Positions 23,801 through 34,800 of a stretch of DNA of 64,000 bases are shown in pieces. Position 1 is the first letter of the stretch. Each line of letters opens with the position of its first letter. The notes beneath the pieces are model-generated. The model saw only the letters and a program-made list of their open reading frames with translations. It searched no databases and had not been told where the DNA came from. The position numbers and the translations under genes were made by a program. Source of the DNA: Larimichthys crocea (lineage: Eukaryota > Chordata > Actinopteri > Sciaenidae); NCBI RefSeq assembly GCF_000972845.2, contig NC_040017.1, forward strand, positions 22,591,606-22,655,605, read 5' to 3'.

Positions 23801-26800
23801 ATCCAGTTGATTCATCAAGGCACTTGTTTGTCAACTTTAAACCAAGACGGGGGGCATCTTGCTCCGTTCCCCAGAAGGCCTTATAACACTTTGCTCAAGT
23901 GTTGCCAACCTGTGCTCTGTTCCTAATGGTTTGATATTTACTGGGGCAGTGGAGCAGGACATTGTGATTATTCACTGGGCCGTCCCCTCGCAGTCACGGT
24001 CCTGCACTAGTGTTTCAAAGAGGCGGCCAGCGCCATAGCGGAGGGCCCTGTATCACTGCCAAGTAGCCCAGAGATGAGAAAGAAACAATACTGCACATTC
24101 CACTGGCAGATAGAGGCTGGGAGCATTTCAGCTTTCTAAGGAGCAGGCCTATATCCATTCAGCTTTACACAATGTGAAACCTGACACTGCCAAACAGACT
24201 TACTCCAACCAGTCACTACCTAACTAACCAAACAAAGGCCATTTGATCGCCCTTCCCTGTAAACAAACCTATTAAAGATAATATGAGCTTTGTAATTAAT
24301 TCATAGAATGGCAGGCTATCAATTAGTGCCAACTGCAATCCTGTTCCGATAGGCGTGTAACATCAAGATCCGGGTGACATAGCCCTGAGGTCCGTTACTT
24401 AATCCGCCTCAGACGTCTCCCTGCTTTCCTGTTGATATCAGGTTTCTTGTATCAGAACAACTTAGGGATACAGATGTTGAAATACCTACTTACATGTGAT
24501 ACTCAAAACAATATAACTTGTTTTGAAAATAATAATAATTAAAGCTATAGCCGTGGACCAGTATGAATGGAAAAACTCATTTAGTGCTCGTGGTTTGTGT
24601 CTAAAGTGAAGAGGAATTTCATCCTGGAGCAGCTCTGAACAGTCGTGCCATCAGTAAGAAAGAGTAGCAGCGGGAGGTTGGCAAGAGGCTCTTGTGTTGA
24701 TGATTTACTCCCATTAGTTTTTCTGCTGCTTTATTACATCAAATCAAAGCTGGTCTGTGACCTTTTTTAAATCCCTCCTGGCTTGATATGTTGTTTACCA
24801 GCTCGGAAAATGTTTAAAATAGGTGAACTGGTTGGTTTTGAATGAAATTAGGACTCCGGTGGAGAAAAATAGTGACACTGCAGTAAAACCTTTCACTTTG
24901 GATGGTGTTGCAATGAAATATTCTGCCCTATAAACTAATCTTAAATGTAAACATGAGCAGTAAGAAAACCTTTAGAACACTATTCAGTCCTTTTTGTTGT
25001 CTAATATTACAATTTAATGTTTAGACATTATCCTTTAAGGATAACTTGTTAAACAGGGGGAAATAAATGGGAAATATAAAATCTGCATTAACAAGAATTT
25101 AAAATGCTGTCAAATAAACGTGATGAACGCGTACAATGTTGAAACCTTTTATTATACTCATGGGAAATTTAAATGGTTTCCTGAGGAAGTCTGGGAATAT
25201 CATTAAATTTTCACATGACTATTTCAGTGAGAATAATACTTTCAAAAATCACATACAACTGCCTAACCTGTGGGAACTCGGAGAGACAAGCTGAAGTGAG
25301 AAAGAAGAATAAAACCTACTTGATCCAGGATCGTCTTCCTTTTCTTGCTGTCAGTAACAGCAGACAGCTGCATGTCTCCCATTTTCTTCATCTTCTCGTC
25401 CATGTCGATCTTCTGCTCCAGCTTCTTCATTTCGGCACGAAGCAGGCGCACCGTGTCCTCTCTGTGGTGCTGGCGGGCAACAGCGGTGGCACATGCCGAG
25501 TGGATGGCTGTGATCCAGTTCTCCAACTCTGTCTGGCTGCAGGTCTGCATGGGGACAGACAGCAAAAAAGGTCAGAGGTCAAACAACAAACCAGCCTCTT
25601 GACATTCAAAGTAAAAAGCTCTTTACTTGCGTCGTGTTGATTCACTGATAATTATAACAGCAAATCAGACTTTAAAAGATCATGAGCGGAGAGAAAACAA
25701 GAGTACATATAGGTCAAGGTAATGCTTGCCCATGGAGGATTTTGCAATTATTCACAGACCAGATGACATTTAAGCATTCTCCTACCTGAAACAGAAAAGC
25801 ATCTCCCAGGGAGTTGCTCAGACAGAACACAAAGTCCTTTTTAGGATGCTCTGGTACGGCCTGAACAATGCTGTTCTCTACCCAGATGGCATGCTTGGGA
25901 ATACTGTTGTTGTCGATCCCTGAACGCCCATCAGTCTCATAGAAGAACAATGTGCAACCTGGAAAACCAACATAATATTTATTATATGACAGGACAGACA
26001 CTTGATGGCTCTAATTTCTAAGAAAGAATAACAACGGTGCTTAGAGTTTTTTTTTTTTTTTTTTGAAAAAGCCACATTTTCTCAAGCAATTTAATTCTGC
26101 TCTCCAGTGGCCGACATTAAGAAGTGCAGCATGGCTGACTTATCAGCGAGGAAGGCATCATGATCATTAGAGTACTGATTTGATTTCAAGCTCAGTCAAG
26201 TGGCATAAAATTTGATAATGAGGACTGCATAATGCCTGAATTAAGGTTTGGTTTTCTAAGATTAGCTGACTTAGAAATATTTCTGCACAAGCTACTGCAT
26301 ATCAGCAAAAAAACAAATAAGATGATCACTCTGTTGACTGAGCTCTATTGATACTGAGATTATTGAATTAACTGTAAATGTAATGGATGCTTTGAAAGCG
26401 TGCAAGGCAACAAACCTTTCAGGGAAACCCAGTAACTCTTCCACTTGCGCCTCGTGGCCGACTCCACTTTCTTATTCTTCTTATGTACAAGGAAGTTCTT
26501 GACGGCAAGCTTGCCGGCTTTGCGCACCATCCCCTGAGCAACGCTGAGCAGAGGGTCAGACTGGTAGGCGGAGCTCATAGTGCTCTGCTCGTCACTCAGG
26601 GCGGACCCCGCCTCCTCCAAGCTCTCCGTCTGGCAGGAGCTCATCTCCAGTTCTTGACGAAAGTTCTCATACACACCCTGTACACACTCGCTGGCCCCTC
26701 CGCCACTGCTGCTGCCACTGTCGCTGCCGGCGAACATGCTCCTGCCGGCTGCTGAGCACACGGAGAAGGAGGCCGACATGGTCTTGTAGCGTCTGGACTG

Positions 26801-28661
26801 ATGCTCTGCCTCCGCTGTCACCCCGTCAATGCCACTGTCCTCATACTCGCTGCCCTCCCCAGCTGTGACATCCTGCGTCGTGGTAGAAGCACAAGACAGG
26901 TGAGACGGCATGGCACCCACGTTATCTTCATCACTAAGAAAAAAAGGCAGTCAACAACTCCTACCCTGACTGACAACTAAGCCGTTTCTGTAGAACCATT
27001 CTTTTAAAAGTAAATATGTTGCAAAAACTGTGACTACAGATGGCTAACAAAAGTCCACGGATTGCTTAATCCTGAGGTTCTGCTCAAAATGAATTAGTAA
27101 CAGCAAAGCGTCTGCTATTGTGCAAGTACAGTCTGCCCTCCCTGTGGCACCGCAGGGTCTGCCCTCTCCTACCCACATGGCCAAAAGGCTCCTGGGAGAT
27201 GAAGGGGGTTACACCGAGCTCGGTATCTCCATCTGGTCACATGACCCAATCATGCGCTCCAGAACTCCATTCACTAGGGCTGACAGTGCCCCGCAGTGAC
27301 AGGGCCACCATACACGATTTTACTGTTACACTCTTCCACAGGCCTCCCCTGATTATCATAACAAAAGACAGAGGCATTTCAAAGAGGGAGTGACTTCAAG
27401 CTCTCCCTCCCCTGTCATCACAGCCTCCTCTCCCGAGAAAAACAACAGTTTCATCAGGAAACAACACATCACTCCCCTGACAAAAGCTTCTTTTTTCCCT
27501 CTCTCTCTCTAATCTGTTTCAGCAGCTTATCTGAGGTGAATGTAGCAGAGGAAACACTCAGACACAATAGGGAGGAGGATGAATGAGCGTAGCTGTCTTG
27601 GTGATGCTACATTAAGAATCTGCACAGCTTTTCATACTCTGTCCAAAAAACATGAGGGAGTTGTGACATTTCCTTTTAATTTTAAAACAGAAATCACCAA
27701 ATTAGTGGTGCAAAAAAAACAAAAACAGATCAAATCAGCACAATCTTACCTGTATCGTCTGTGCCCTCCTGCCCTGCATACTGGCACACATGGCAGCTTG
27801 GTGGCCACTCAGACCTTCAGAGAGGCAGTGGGAGCGCCGGCAGGGGAGCGTGTATGCACCGTAGGGGTTCCCATCCTCCTCTGACGGGGAGAGCATCTTA
27901 TCGTCCTCTCCCTCCCTGATAGCCCGGTTGCCGTCGTGCCACTTGGCATAGCGGCGTTGGGGTTGCTGGCGAGCAGGGTTCTTCTGGCTGTATAGTTCAT
28001 CGAGGGAGTTCGCCCTGTCGGTTGAGTCCGTGGGGCTGGACTGCAGGTGGCCATCGCAGTCAGTGAAGTCCCTCTCAGTGGCTGTGTCTATGATCTCCTC
28101 TGTGCTGGTCAGGTGCTCTTGGCTGAGGTCGGACAGAGAGAACTCCAGGCTGTCATCTCGCCACATGTCTGCAGATTTTGACCTCTTCTTCTTAAAGCTG
28201 ACGGTCTCCTTGGAGCCGTCCTGAGTTTTCTGGAGGTACGTTACCTCACCCGCGTACACATCTTCTTCCTGCACCTCCTCTGCAGTGGGGCCAGGTAGGG
28301 TAATGTGCATTGTATTCATGTGCACAGAAGGATTGGCCGAGTCATTGTGAAAGGACACAGGCCGCAGATTCATGGCCACACGGTCCACCCAAATAGGGCT
28401 TCCAAAGTCTGGGAGAATATTCGTCTCATTGAAGGGCTCCAGGCCATTGTCAGCCAGGGATTGTGGGATACTGGGGGTGCTACTTGATCGCGTGCTTGTC
28501 TCAGAGTTCCTGTGCTCTATTTTCCCTGATGAGGCATGTCGAGAGCGTCTGGACTGCTTGTTGGAGATGCGAAGAGACCGAGACATGTGCTTACGTGACA
28601 AATAGCCATGTTGGTTACCGTAAAGGGCATGGTCCCCATTCTGGCTCTCGACATTTCCCAT
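8369..28661 (-). CDS. tiam1: TIAM1, Rac1-specific guanine nucleotide exchange factor (full gene, 25 coding exons)
   Basis: Tiam1 loads Rac with GTP through its DH-PH module at junctions, leading edges and synapses. Joined exons give 4773 nt, 1590 residues; human TIAM1 has 1591. Start at 28661 (MGNVESQ; G at -3 and +4, in-frame N-myristoylation signal). Domains: Ser-rich N-terminus with the conserved blocks around SRHASSGK and [10 protein letters not shown]1 about 428-548; coiled-coil extension about 521-565; Ras-binding domain about 755-832; PDZ about 845-930; DH about 1023-1235 with the helix [14 protein letters not shown] (1172-1185); PH2 about 1258-1397; acidic tail ending with IWVRRE then SGLSPDCGT. 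Exons: 27750-28661, 26416-26872, 25786-25958, 25320-25544, 23587-23772, 22182-22328, 21958-22032, 21392-21562, 21003-21107, 20428-20509, 20079-20165, 19216-19428, 18528-18625, 13304-13489, 12004-12072, 11551-11676, 11321-11429, 10530-10709, 10296-10414, 10110-10218, 9953-10011, 9641-9746, 9434-9521, 9141-9313, 8369-8886. All have GT/AG borders and matching phases. Whether it is the a or b teleost copy is unknown. Confidence 0.97.
9141..9313 (-). CDS. tiam1: tiam1 coding exon 24 (PH2 C-helix)
   Basis: Residues 1361-1418 plus one base: [17 protein letters not shown] is the closing PH helix, then the conserved [17 protein letters not shown]. Confidence 0.96.
9434..9521 (-). CDS. tiam1: tiam1 coding exon 23 (PH2)
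   Basis: Residues 1332-1360 plus two bases, [19 protein letters not shown] to FQLCC. Confidence 0.93.
9641..9746 (-). CDS. tiam1: tiam1 coding exon 22 (PH2)
   Basis: Residues 1297-1331 plus one base, [18 protein letters not shown] to SLANA. Human has the linker IYEDW where this has SSEEK. Confidence 0.93.
9953..10011 (-). CDS. tiam1: tiam1 coding exon 21 (PH2)
   Basis: Residues 1277-1296, [20 protein letters not shown]; 59 bases, found through splice sites and homology. Confidence 0.93.
10110..10218 (-). CDS. tiam1: tiam1 coding exon 20 (PH2)
   Basis: Residues 1241-1276 plus one base, [19 protein letters not shown] to PQMATF. Confidence 0.95.
10296..10414 (-). CDS. tiam1: tiam1 coding exon 19 (DH end)
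   Basis: Residues 1201-1240, [18 protein letters not shown] to GEKKE; last DH helix into the DH-PH linker. Confidence 0.95.
10530..10709 (-). CDS. tiam1: tiam1 coding exon 18 (DH catalytic helix)
   Basis: Residues 1141-1200 plus one base; includes [20 protein letters not shown], the conserved Rac-contacting helix of DH domains. Confidence 0.97.
11321..11429 (-). CDS. tiam1: tiam1 coding exon 17 (DH)
   Basis: Residues 1105-1140 plus one base, [18 protein letters not shown] to KVPKVLVK. Donor GTGAGT. The 610-base intron to exon 18 (10710-11320) holds nothing recognised. Confidence 0.95.
11551..11676 (-). CDS. tiam1: tiam1 coding exon 16 (DH)
   Basis: Residues 1063-1104, [19 protein letters not shown] to EKVDQFK. 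Confidence 0.96.
12004..12072 (-). CDS. tiam1: tiam1 coding exon 15 (DH)
   Basis: Residues 1040-1062, [18 protein letters not shown] to LTQDE. Human has MER where this has IGR. Donor GTATGT. Confidence 0.94.
12073..13303 (-). other. tiam1: tiam1 intron, nothing recognised
   Basis: AT-rich intron between exons 14 and 15; no repeat family or coding signal identified. Confidence 0.6.
13304..13489 (-). CDS. tiam1: tiam1 coding exon 14 (DH start)
   Basis: Residues 978-1039, [19 protein letters not shown], a Ser/Pro linker, then the DH helix [16 protein letters not shown]. Donor GTCAGT. Confidence 0.96.
14971..15006. repeat. Perfect 15-bp inverted repeat
   Basis: CATACCTAATTCTGC, a six-base loop, then its exact reverse complement. 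Just upstream the 13-mer GCATGTATAGCAT occurs twice (14936-14948 and 14961-14973), the second overlapping the left arm. Confidence 0.95.
15985..16053 (-). CDS. tiam1: tiam1 candidate alternative first coding exon
   Basis: An ATG (G at -3) opens 23 codons beginning [16 protein letters not shown] and ending YDVLHL directly at a CTG|GTGAG donor, phase 0. Exon 14 also starts in phase 0, so the join would give a protein of 636 residues with only DH, PH2 and tail. No acceptor lies at the ATG, and full-length TIAM1 has no such segment here, so it is read as a first exon. No expression evidence is available. Confidence 0.65.
18528..18625 (-). CDS. tiam1: tiam1 coding exon 13 (acidic linker)
   Basis: Residues 945-977, acidic linker [20 protein letters not shown] through FSEFECRK. 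Less conserved than its neighbours; frame and splice sites support it. Confidence 0.88.
19041..19069. repeat. Perfect 11-bp inverted repeat
   Basis: ACATGACCATA, seven-base loop, TATGGTCATGT, within the intron between tiam1 exons 12 and 13. Confidence 0.9.
19216..19428 (-). CDS. tiam1: tiam1 coding exon 12 (PDZ second half)
   Basis: Residues 874-944 plus one base. [17 protein letters not shown] and the following helix finish the PDZ domain; then the linker [18 protein letters not shown]. Confidence 0.94.
19429..20078 (-). other. tiam1: tiam1 intron, nothing recognised
   Basis: Intron between exons 11 and 12; no coding or repeat signal. The smaller introns 18626-19215, 20510-21002 and 21563-21957 are likewise featureless apart from the 19041-19069 hairpin. 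Confidence 0.6.
20079..20165 (-). CDS. tiam1: tiam1 coding exon 11 (PDZ first half)
   Basis: Residues 845-873 plus one base, [17 protein letters not shown] to LAFAK. The carboxylate-binding loop is Y-G-F-S. Donor GTTCAT is far from consensus. Confidence 0.92.
20428..20509 (-). CDS. tiam1: tiam1 coding exon 10
   Basis: Residues 818-844 plus one base, [17 protein letters not shown] then [10 protein letters not shown]; end of the Ras-binding domain and lead into PDZ. Acceptor TTCACAG. Confidence 0.93.
21003..21107 (-). CDS. tiam1: tiam1 coding exon 9 (Ras-binding domain)
   Basis: Residues 783-817, [19 protein letters not shown] to PEEDVCDL. End chosen because PEEDxxxL-LYKEIE then matches human. 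A second donor 12 bases upstream is in frame. Confidence 0.92.
21392..21562 (-). CDS. tiam1: tiam1 coding exon 8 (start of Ras-binding domain)
   Basis: Residues 726-782, from KSEDGTVKS through [17 protein letters not shown] to LETICK. Donor GTAACA. Confidence 0.95.
21958..22032 (-). CDS. tiam1: tiam1 coding exon 7
   Basis: Residues 701-725, [19 protein letters not shown] then PAKEHT; a diverged linker kept by frame and clean splice sites (GCAG acceptor, GTAAGG donor). Confidence 0.88.
22182..22328 (-). CDS. tiam1: tiam1 coding exon 6
   Basis: Residues 652-700, Arg/Ser/Lys-rich linker ([19 protein letters not shown], then [16 protein letters not shown], ending SINQ). Too short for a long open frame but matches the human segment closely. 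Confidence 0.93.
22329..23586 (-). other. tiam1: tiam1 intron, nothing recognised
   Basis: Intron between exons 5 and 6; short open frames only. Confidence 0.6.
23587..23772 (-). CDS. tiam1: tiam1 coding exon 5 (CCex region)
   Basis: Residues 590-651, [18 protein letters not shown] to SSFHAL; nearly unchanged from mammals. Phase 0 at both ends. Confidence 0.96.
23773..25319 (-). other. tiam1: tiam1 intron, nothing recognised
   Basis: Intron between exons 4 and 5, 1.5 kb, AT-rich in its upstream half. No coding signal. Confidence 0.6.
25320..25544 (-). CDS. tiam1: tiam1 coding exon 4 (PH1 end, coiled coil)
   Basis: Residues 515-589. PH1 C-terminal helix ([15 protein letters not shown]) runs into the coiled-coil extension ([20 protein letters not shown]). 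Donor GTAGGT, phase 0. Confidence 0.96.
25786..25958 (-). CDS. tiam1: tiam1 coding exon 3 (PH1)
   Basis: Residues 457-514, core of the first PH domain ([17 protein letters not shown] to SLGDAFLFQ). Confidence 0.96.
26416..26872 (-). CDS. tiam1: tiam1 coding exon 2
   Basis: Residues 305-456 plus one base. Starts DVTAGEG after a GCAG acceptor; the frame also reads into the intron, so the start was set by homology. Ends inside PH1 at SYWVSLK; the donor GTTTGT is weak. Confidence 0.93.
26873..27749 (-). other. tiam1: tiam1 intron between coding exons 1 and 2
   Basis: Moderately GC-rich; no exon or repeat recognised. The exon 2 frame stays open about 48 bases into it. Confidence 0.6.
27750..28661 (-). 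CDS. tiam1: tiam1 coding exon 1
   Basis: Residues 1-304, phase 0 end after TIQ at a CAG|GTAAG donor. Holds MGN, the [20 protein letters not shown] basic block, [20 protein letters not shown] and the [13 protein letters not shown] block, all near-identical to mammalian TIAM1. Confidence 0.97.
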
Positions 28662-28778
28662 GACTCAGAGGCTGAACAGAAGAGGACAACTTAAATAAAC
28701 AAAACACCCAACCAAAAGAGAAACATAATATTTTTTTTTCTGTAACCAAAAATATGTGAAATATGAATGTTAACCTAC

Positions 28779-28870
28779 CTGCAGGACTGGAATGATTTTT
28801 CTGGCATTTTGTTTGTCACTGGATCTTCAGACAGTTTGGTCCTTCAGCTGCTGGTATGACCCACAAAGTT
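28779..28870 (-). other. tiam1: tiam1 candidate noncoding 5' UTR exon
   Basis: Flanked by a TTTTCAG acceptor (to 28871) and a CAG|GTAGG donor (to 28774). In-frame stops make it untranslated when joined to the first coding exon. That exon probably begins at 28671, after CTGTTCAG, ten bases before the ATG. Confidence 0.6.
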
Positions 28871-31800
28871 CTGAAAACAGACATCCAGGTAAGAAACCAT
28901 ATCAAATGTATGTCTAAAGACTTCTGTAAGCACTATAAACTAGAGTTGTTTGTTTCATGCATTCATACATTCGCCGAGAATAATCCATGGGACAAAACTG
29001 ATCCAGATGACTTGAATCACAGTATACGACAGAGACATCAATTAAATCAGTTACATCAAATTAAGGTTGCACAATCTTTAAGTGGAAGATCAACTCAGAG
29101 GTTTAAGAAAGTGGCTCAAGATGAAACACGTCATATGCATTCATCTTTCTTTCACAAATCAAAAATACTTGTAATTGTTTAGTTATTTTTGTACTTTTAT
29201 ACTCCTTAAGTGCAGTCTCTGTAGGAAATTGCAAAGTGACATGGACATGTGCACTGAAAATACTGATGGTGGTCATAAAAATAAGTTGAGGAGTTGAAAT
29301 AAAAAGCAGAACAGGGGTGCAAATATAACTCCATCTTGGCTTTTTGTTTTGCTTCTTCATCATTCACTTCACAGAAAAAAAAAGGAGCCAGTTTTGGTCA
29401 AGCCAGTTGGATAAACACCGCCCTCACTCCACTCATCCTCTTTCAACATGCAGAGGGGTTTGTGTGAAGCGGAGGGGATATAATGTCAATATGAGCATTT
29501 CAACAGCCTGAGTGAACACGAGTTATTCAGAGCTGAAGTGAACTGTCCATGTAGTGTTGTTTTCCGTACTCAAACGCTACCTCCTGCATTAGAGTAGGTT
29601 AGGAGCAGGGGTGGGACTCCATCTACCTGCCTTTAGGCTGGACAGCCTGCTCCACAAAAAAGGTCCTAGTCCTTCTTGGGACCATTAACAGATGGGAGAG
29701 AAGATTAACTAACCACATTGCTGCTATTGTTCCCCCTGATGTGAGTCCCCCTCCTTTTAGGACAGACCCACTGGGGGGTGCAGTGTTTTTTTGCGTATAC
29801 CCGACGCAGATGAGTGGGAACTGAACCCTCTGCTGCTGCATGCACTCAAGCTCACTTTGAAGGGGGACGTTACATAAACTGGAGCTGACCCGGTTTTTCT
29901 ACCTCATGTTTCTCCCTTCGCCTTCATTCTGCTCACTCATCAGCCCTCACTGATACTGCAATGCACAATGTTTGATGTTGATGGAAGTCCATTAATTTTC
30001 CCCCTCACCCTGCAGTTTATTGACCGTTTCATTCATTCGATCCTTTTTGGTAGAGGAAGAGAACAGAAAAGAAAAGGAAGAGGGACAGGACTATGAAATG
30101 CAACGGCACTCGTTACAACTACCGAGATTTACTGAGGGACACGAACATGCATACAAAAAAAACGCGAGCACAGATATGACACCAGGAGGTTGTTCTAGGT
30201 TTATTTCCTTTTCCACCTTGTACTCGCCATATTTTTTTATTTTTGTATGTGAAAGGTGAAAGTTTAATATCTCTGCAGATGTCATCCCCGGAGAGAAACA
30301 AATTTCCCGGAGTGTTTTAAGTCTGTGAGGCCTCGGGGGTTTAATAAAACTGTAAACACAGTAAAATAAACCCCTACAAGAATCTAACAGTCAGTATTAA
30401 TGCATAAAGTGTCTGCTATTTACAGGGGAGCTTTAATATGTTGCTGTGCCCGATTTGCTAATGTTGTCAGTAGTTTGAATGTTAATATGATGTGAAATTG
30501 GCCAGAAATTAATTACACTGTTTCAAGCTGAGATGACGGGCTTAAACAGCAGATGATGTGGTGTCCTCAGTCAGTGCAGCTTAGTCAACAAACTGTGCAG
30601 TGACCTTGGATTTTACAGCACAACCTCATTCGGGCAGGCCTGAAATAACAGTTGATCGCTGAACGTGCCAAAATGATTCAAAATATTTAATAAACGAGAA
30701 TAGCTGATTCATTCTGCAACACTGGTGGAGTCATACAAAACCTCCCGTTGCTTTGACATATACATTCTCTGCCCTTTCTCGCACAAACAGCTTCTTGTTC
30801 AATCTGCCACAAACATCATTTTTAGTTTGAGTGAACAAAAAGAGAGAGAGAGAGCGCTCTGGATACAGAAAAATTATGTTTGCAGTACGGCCCATGATGA
30901 ATCAGCAACCTAATTTCCCTCCTTCAAAGAGATAATAAATTAGTGATTCCACCTGAATATAGTGATTTCTACTAAAGCCTTTAAGAATACAGAAGAGGCA
31001 TGGAGATGAAAAATGTATACATTAATAAAGCATGCCATTTTGAAATACAGAGATATACCATTTGACTGGATTTTGAGTTACCAGAATATCTGAATACAAG
31101 GTTATAATGGCCTCAATTTCCCCAACACTATATTCTCTAAAGCTGCAATGCTGCTGGTGCACAGAATCCATCATCGGCTCTTTATTAATACATGAGGAAG
31201 AAATGCCAGGGTTGGAAAAGACGTTTTAGAGCACTAAATCCCCAGGAACAGCCAGTGTGGTCTTCTAGAAATACCTGCTAACACACATTAGTAAGTTAGT
31301 GCCCATGTCTGTCTTCTATATTCACAATCATATTTTATATACAACTAAATAAATCAACAATTTGATTAGATTTGGCAGTGAGGATCTGAATAAATGTGTC
31401 ATTCCTAGCAGACTACAGAAGGGCACAGGGCAGCACAAGTCTCAGAGGATTTATCCGTTACAACCCCTAATGAAATACATAATCATAAGAGATTCCAACC
31501 ACCCACAGATCACAAAGAATAGTTTTATTGTGACTCAAGATTGGCAACACAATGGCTTCAGAGAAAAGCACACACACTCACCACAGCTTACACCACTTTG
31601 GAAAGATGTTAAACAGTCAGAACACCAGAACATGAAAAGCATCAAGTTGCTTCTAAATGAGCTTTTCTTTATGTACATCCACGTCTCATCTCAAGAGATT
31701 TGGGAATAGCAAATATCCACTACCCAATGTGGGATATAAAAAAATAAAAAAACTACTAAATGTCTAAAAATGTCATACTTTGCACAGTATGTAATGCAAT

Positions 31801-34800
31801 GATGGGTTGGATAATGCATTTTCAAAATATTAACATGCATTAACTGTCAGATACAGAGTTATATGACAGTTGTAATATTTCTTCCATTCTCACAATGTTA
31901 CAGATTGTAGCCAATATTTGGATTTATGGTAAGAAGACTTGACAAAATGCTATCTAGAACTTTAATCTGCATGACAGTATCGGGACATAAATGTCACACA
32001 TTCTGATTTATGCCAGAACCACCCCATTTCACAACAATGTCGATGATATGTGAAACTGTTTTCAGAGAGTCGTGTTCAGATTTCCATTCCATGTGTTGTG
32101 GGATTTTGTCATCCCTGAAATATGTGACATGTAGATTTAAGGTCCTTTTGTTATTAAAGACCACTTAAAAGCAGAGCTTATATTTGACAAATACTTGGGC
32201 CTGTTTGAACAGGAACTGTCCTAAACCCCACCTGCTCTTCCTCTGCTTTAGATCCCCAAAGGACAAAAATGTCAAGTTGCTGGTGTCTTTTGAGGAAACG
32301 GTTAAAATTCTTGCCCCACAGCCAAAATATGACTTATGGACTTTAAAAACAACAACCTACTGACAGTGTAAAACACCTGGTCGCACATTCCTATACTCAC
32401 AAAAAGCAAAAGTGAATTTGTAATAGCTGTGATCACATGCTTGCATGCATCCATGTGTTCATGCGTTGACACTTGCACACAAAAAACCTCACAAACCAGA
32501 ATGACCTCCATGGCAAATTCACACAGGACTAAATCTGTGGCTGCCAAAGGGTGGGGAAATTTTTGTGGCGTGACCGGCCAACTCACAGAGCAAGCTATAG
32601 AGAGCTGCTGGTCTCATCTTAGAATACAATACTGACAAATGATTCAGCTTGGATGCTCTGACTCTTGCAAAAACATTCCTGTCGTTTAACCCAACTACAC
32701 TGGTGAAAGGCAAGAATGCACTAATCTGACTAGTTACAAGCTCCAACACAAAACCCTGTAATCTGAACGCTCCAGTCTCTGGAGATAATAACACAGGTAG
32801 TTGTGTGGAGGGGGGTTTACCACTGAGAGACTGCACTCAACACACCTCACATATCCCTGCCGTTATAGAGTCACATGCTTCTGTGCGAACGGATGTACCG
32901 AACAGAAATCTCCTGTTCCCATGACTCATCTTCTGCTCTTGAGTGTGCTCAACTGTATTTAAGATTCTGTTATGTCAGAGGGAAATGTAGCATCAACAAA
33001 AGCTTGCATCCTCTTTCAAAATGTTTCGCATCATTGAGAAACATCCGCGCAGAGTAGCATTTATTTGGGATGTTGAACAAGACAAGTACTTCCTCCAGTC
33101 TTCATTTAGTAGCTCAACTGAAAACTATATAAAGAGCCAAAGAGTATTTTTCTGACTTGGATCTGTATCCCAAGAAACCCTGAATAGCAGACAGCTGGAA
33201 AAAGGGGGCTTTCAGTGATAATGAAAGACACAAACAAAGGGGTAGCCAGCATTTGTCTCATCCAGACAAGATGTATACTAACTTATTTAAAATGTCAAAA
33301 AGTAATACTGGTAAGTAATTCTACTGTCGTTGCTGACATTTGCCATTTTTCATCAGCAACTGGAAGGCAACATAGAAGCCAAACTACCCAGTTATTTTCA
33401 TTTGTAGCATGGATTTCATGTTTCATAAAAGTAGTGGCAAGAGATGCTCAGGTGGTCTTGTGTAAAAGGGACTTTGTTATGGTAGAACAGCCTTCAGAAG
33501 GATGCCAGCACATATCAAGCAGGACAATGGATAACCGTACAGCTGGCCTGAGACCTGACAAGACAGCTGCAGGCACTGGTAGAGGTAGATGCTGTATATA
33601 GACTGGTGGTTTGACTTCTAAGTTTTTTAATGGGTTAAGCAGGACATCTATTTTTTGTGACAGCTAAGTGGAAGAATTAAGTGAGTTAGTAAGCGCATTT
33701 AAATTATTCAAAACTGACACGGGTATTTATTAGACCTGCTGCAATTTTTTCCATTCAATTTTAATAGTAAGCTGTGGTCTTTTCAATAAATCTAAAAAGG
33801 CACTGATTTTGGAGCCTATTGCTGTGCAGCAGCTGGTGTTGTTTAGCCTGGTGGCACCTTTGTCCCTGCCAGTGTTTCTCCAGGGCACCACTGTGTGCAG
33901 AGGTCACTGCTTCTGCTGGTGTTTAAGCAGTATGGGGTTTGTGTACAACAGATGCTGCAGGTTTTGTTGGATCAACAAGCCTTTTGTCCGCTCTATAAAA
34001 TTAAGAATGATTTATATGCCGCTATGGCCACTGGTTAAAATTAAATCTATTAGGTTTTATTTAAAAAAATAGATATTTCCGCATATTTTCCCCACATTGT
34101 TTGGCAACCAGTAAGTAACTCTATTGACTGTTGATTCTAGTTACTATGCACTCGCTAATAACATTAATCTATGGATATAAGAGGTCCAGATGATATGAAA
34201 GTTCACTTAGAAATGTATGCAGTTAGATGCAGTGTTGATGACAATACTTGTCTTTTTTTCCACTTTTCTTTTTACAGATTTTGTCATTTTGTGCCAGAGT
34301 ACAGACAGACAGACACAGTACCCTATCATCTATGCCAGCAATTTGCTTGTCCACAGGGTCACAACTGAGGTGCTACCAGACCACATCCTGCTTACGGCCC
34401 TTTAGCTCCTCATTGACAACCTTTGAAGCTGTTAATTGGAGGTATACAGTATGTGAGCCACAGACCACCGTTAAGACAAAGGGGGTGGATAACGGTTGTG
34501 GTCGTAGTGATATCTCTCACTACACCTCCATGGGGGAAGGGATCTGTTTGATCTGGTAAAGGGGAGTGGGGGCTACAGTCTACTATACGCCACTTAATTA
34601 AATTAAAATGAGTGTGTAAATGTTTTTGGTTTTATCAGACTACTCCCTCAGAGAAAAAGTCTCTACCAAGTATTACAGAAACTTGCAGCTCCAGCCACAA
34701 ACCCATCAGATAGATAAATATATGGCCTCCTTACCGTCTTTGATTAGTTGGATTTGCCAGAACAAAGTAATTCTGTTAAATAACTAATTTAAGCAAATGT

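Noticed and set aside
26483..26755. Plus-strand open frame over tiam1 exon 2
   Set aside because: Antisense shadow; no homology.
28030..28663. Plus-strand open frames over tiam1 exon 1
   Set aside because: Antisense shadows of conserved TIAM1 codons.
32519..32836. 105-codon minus-strand frame in the 19 kb intron
   Set aside because: Low-complexity-like, no recognised domain; likely chance or old repeat.
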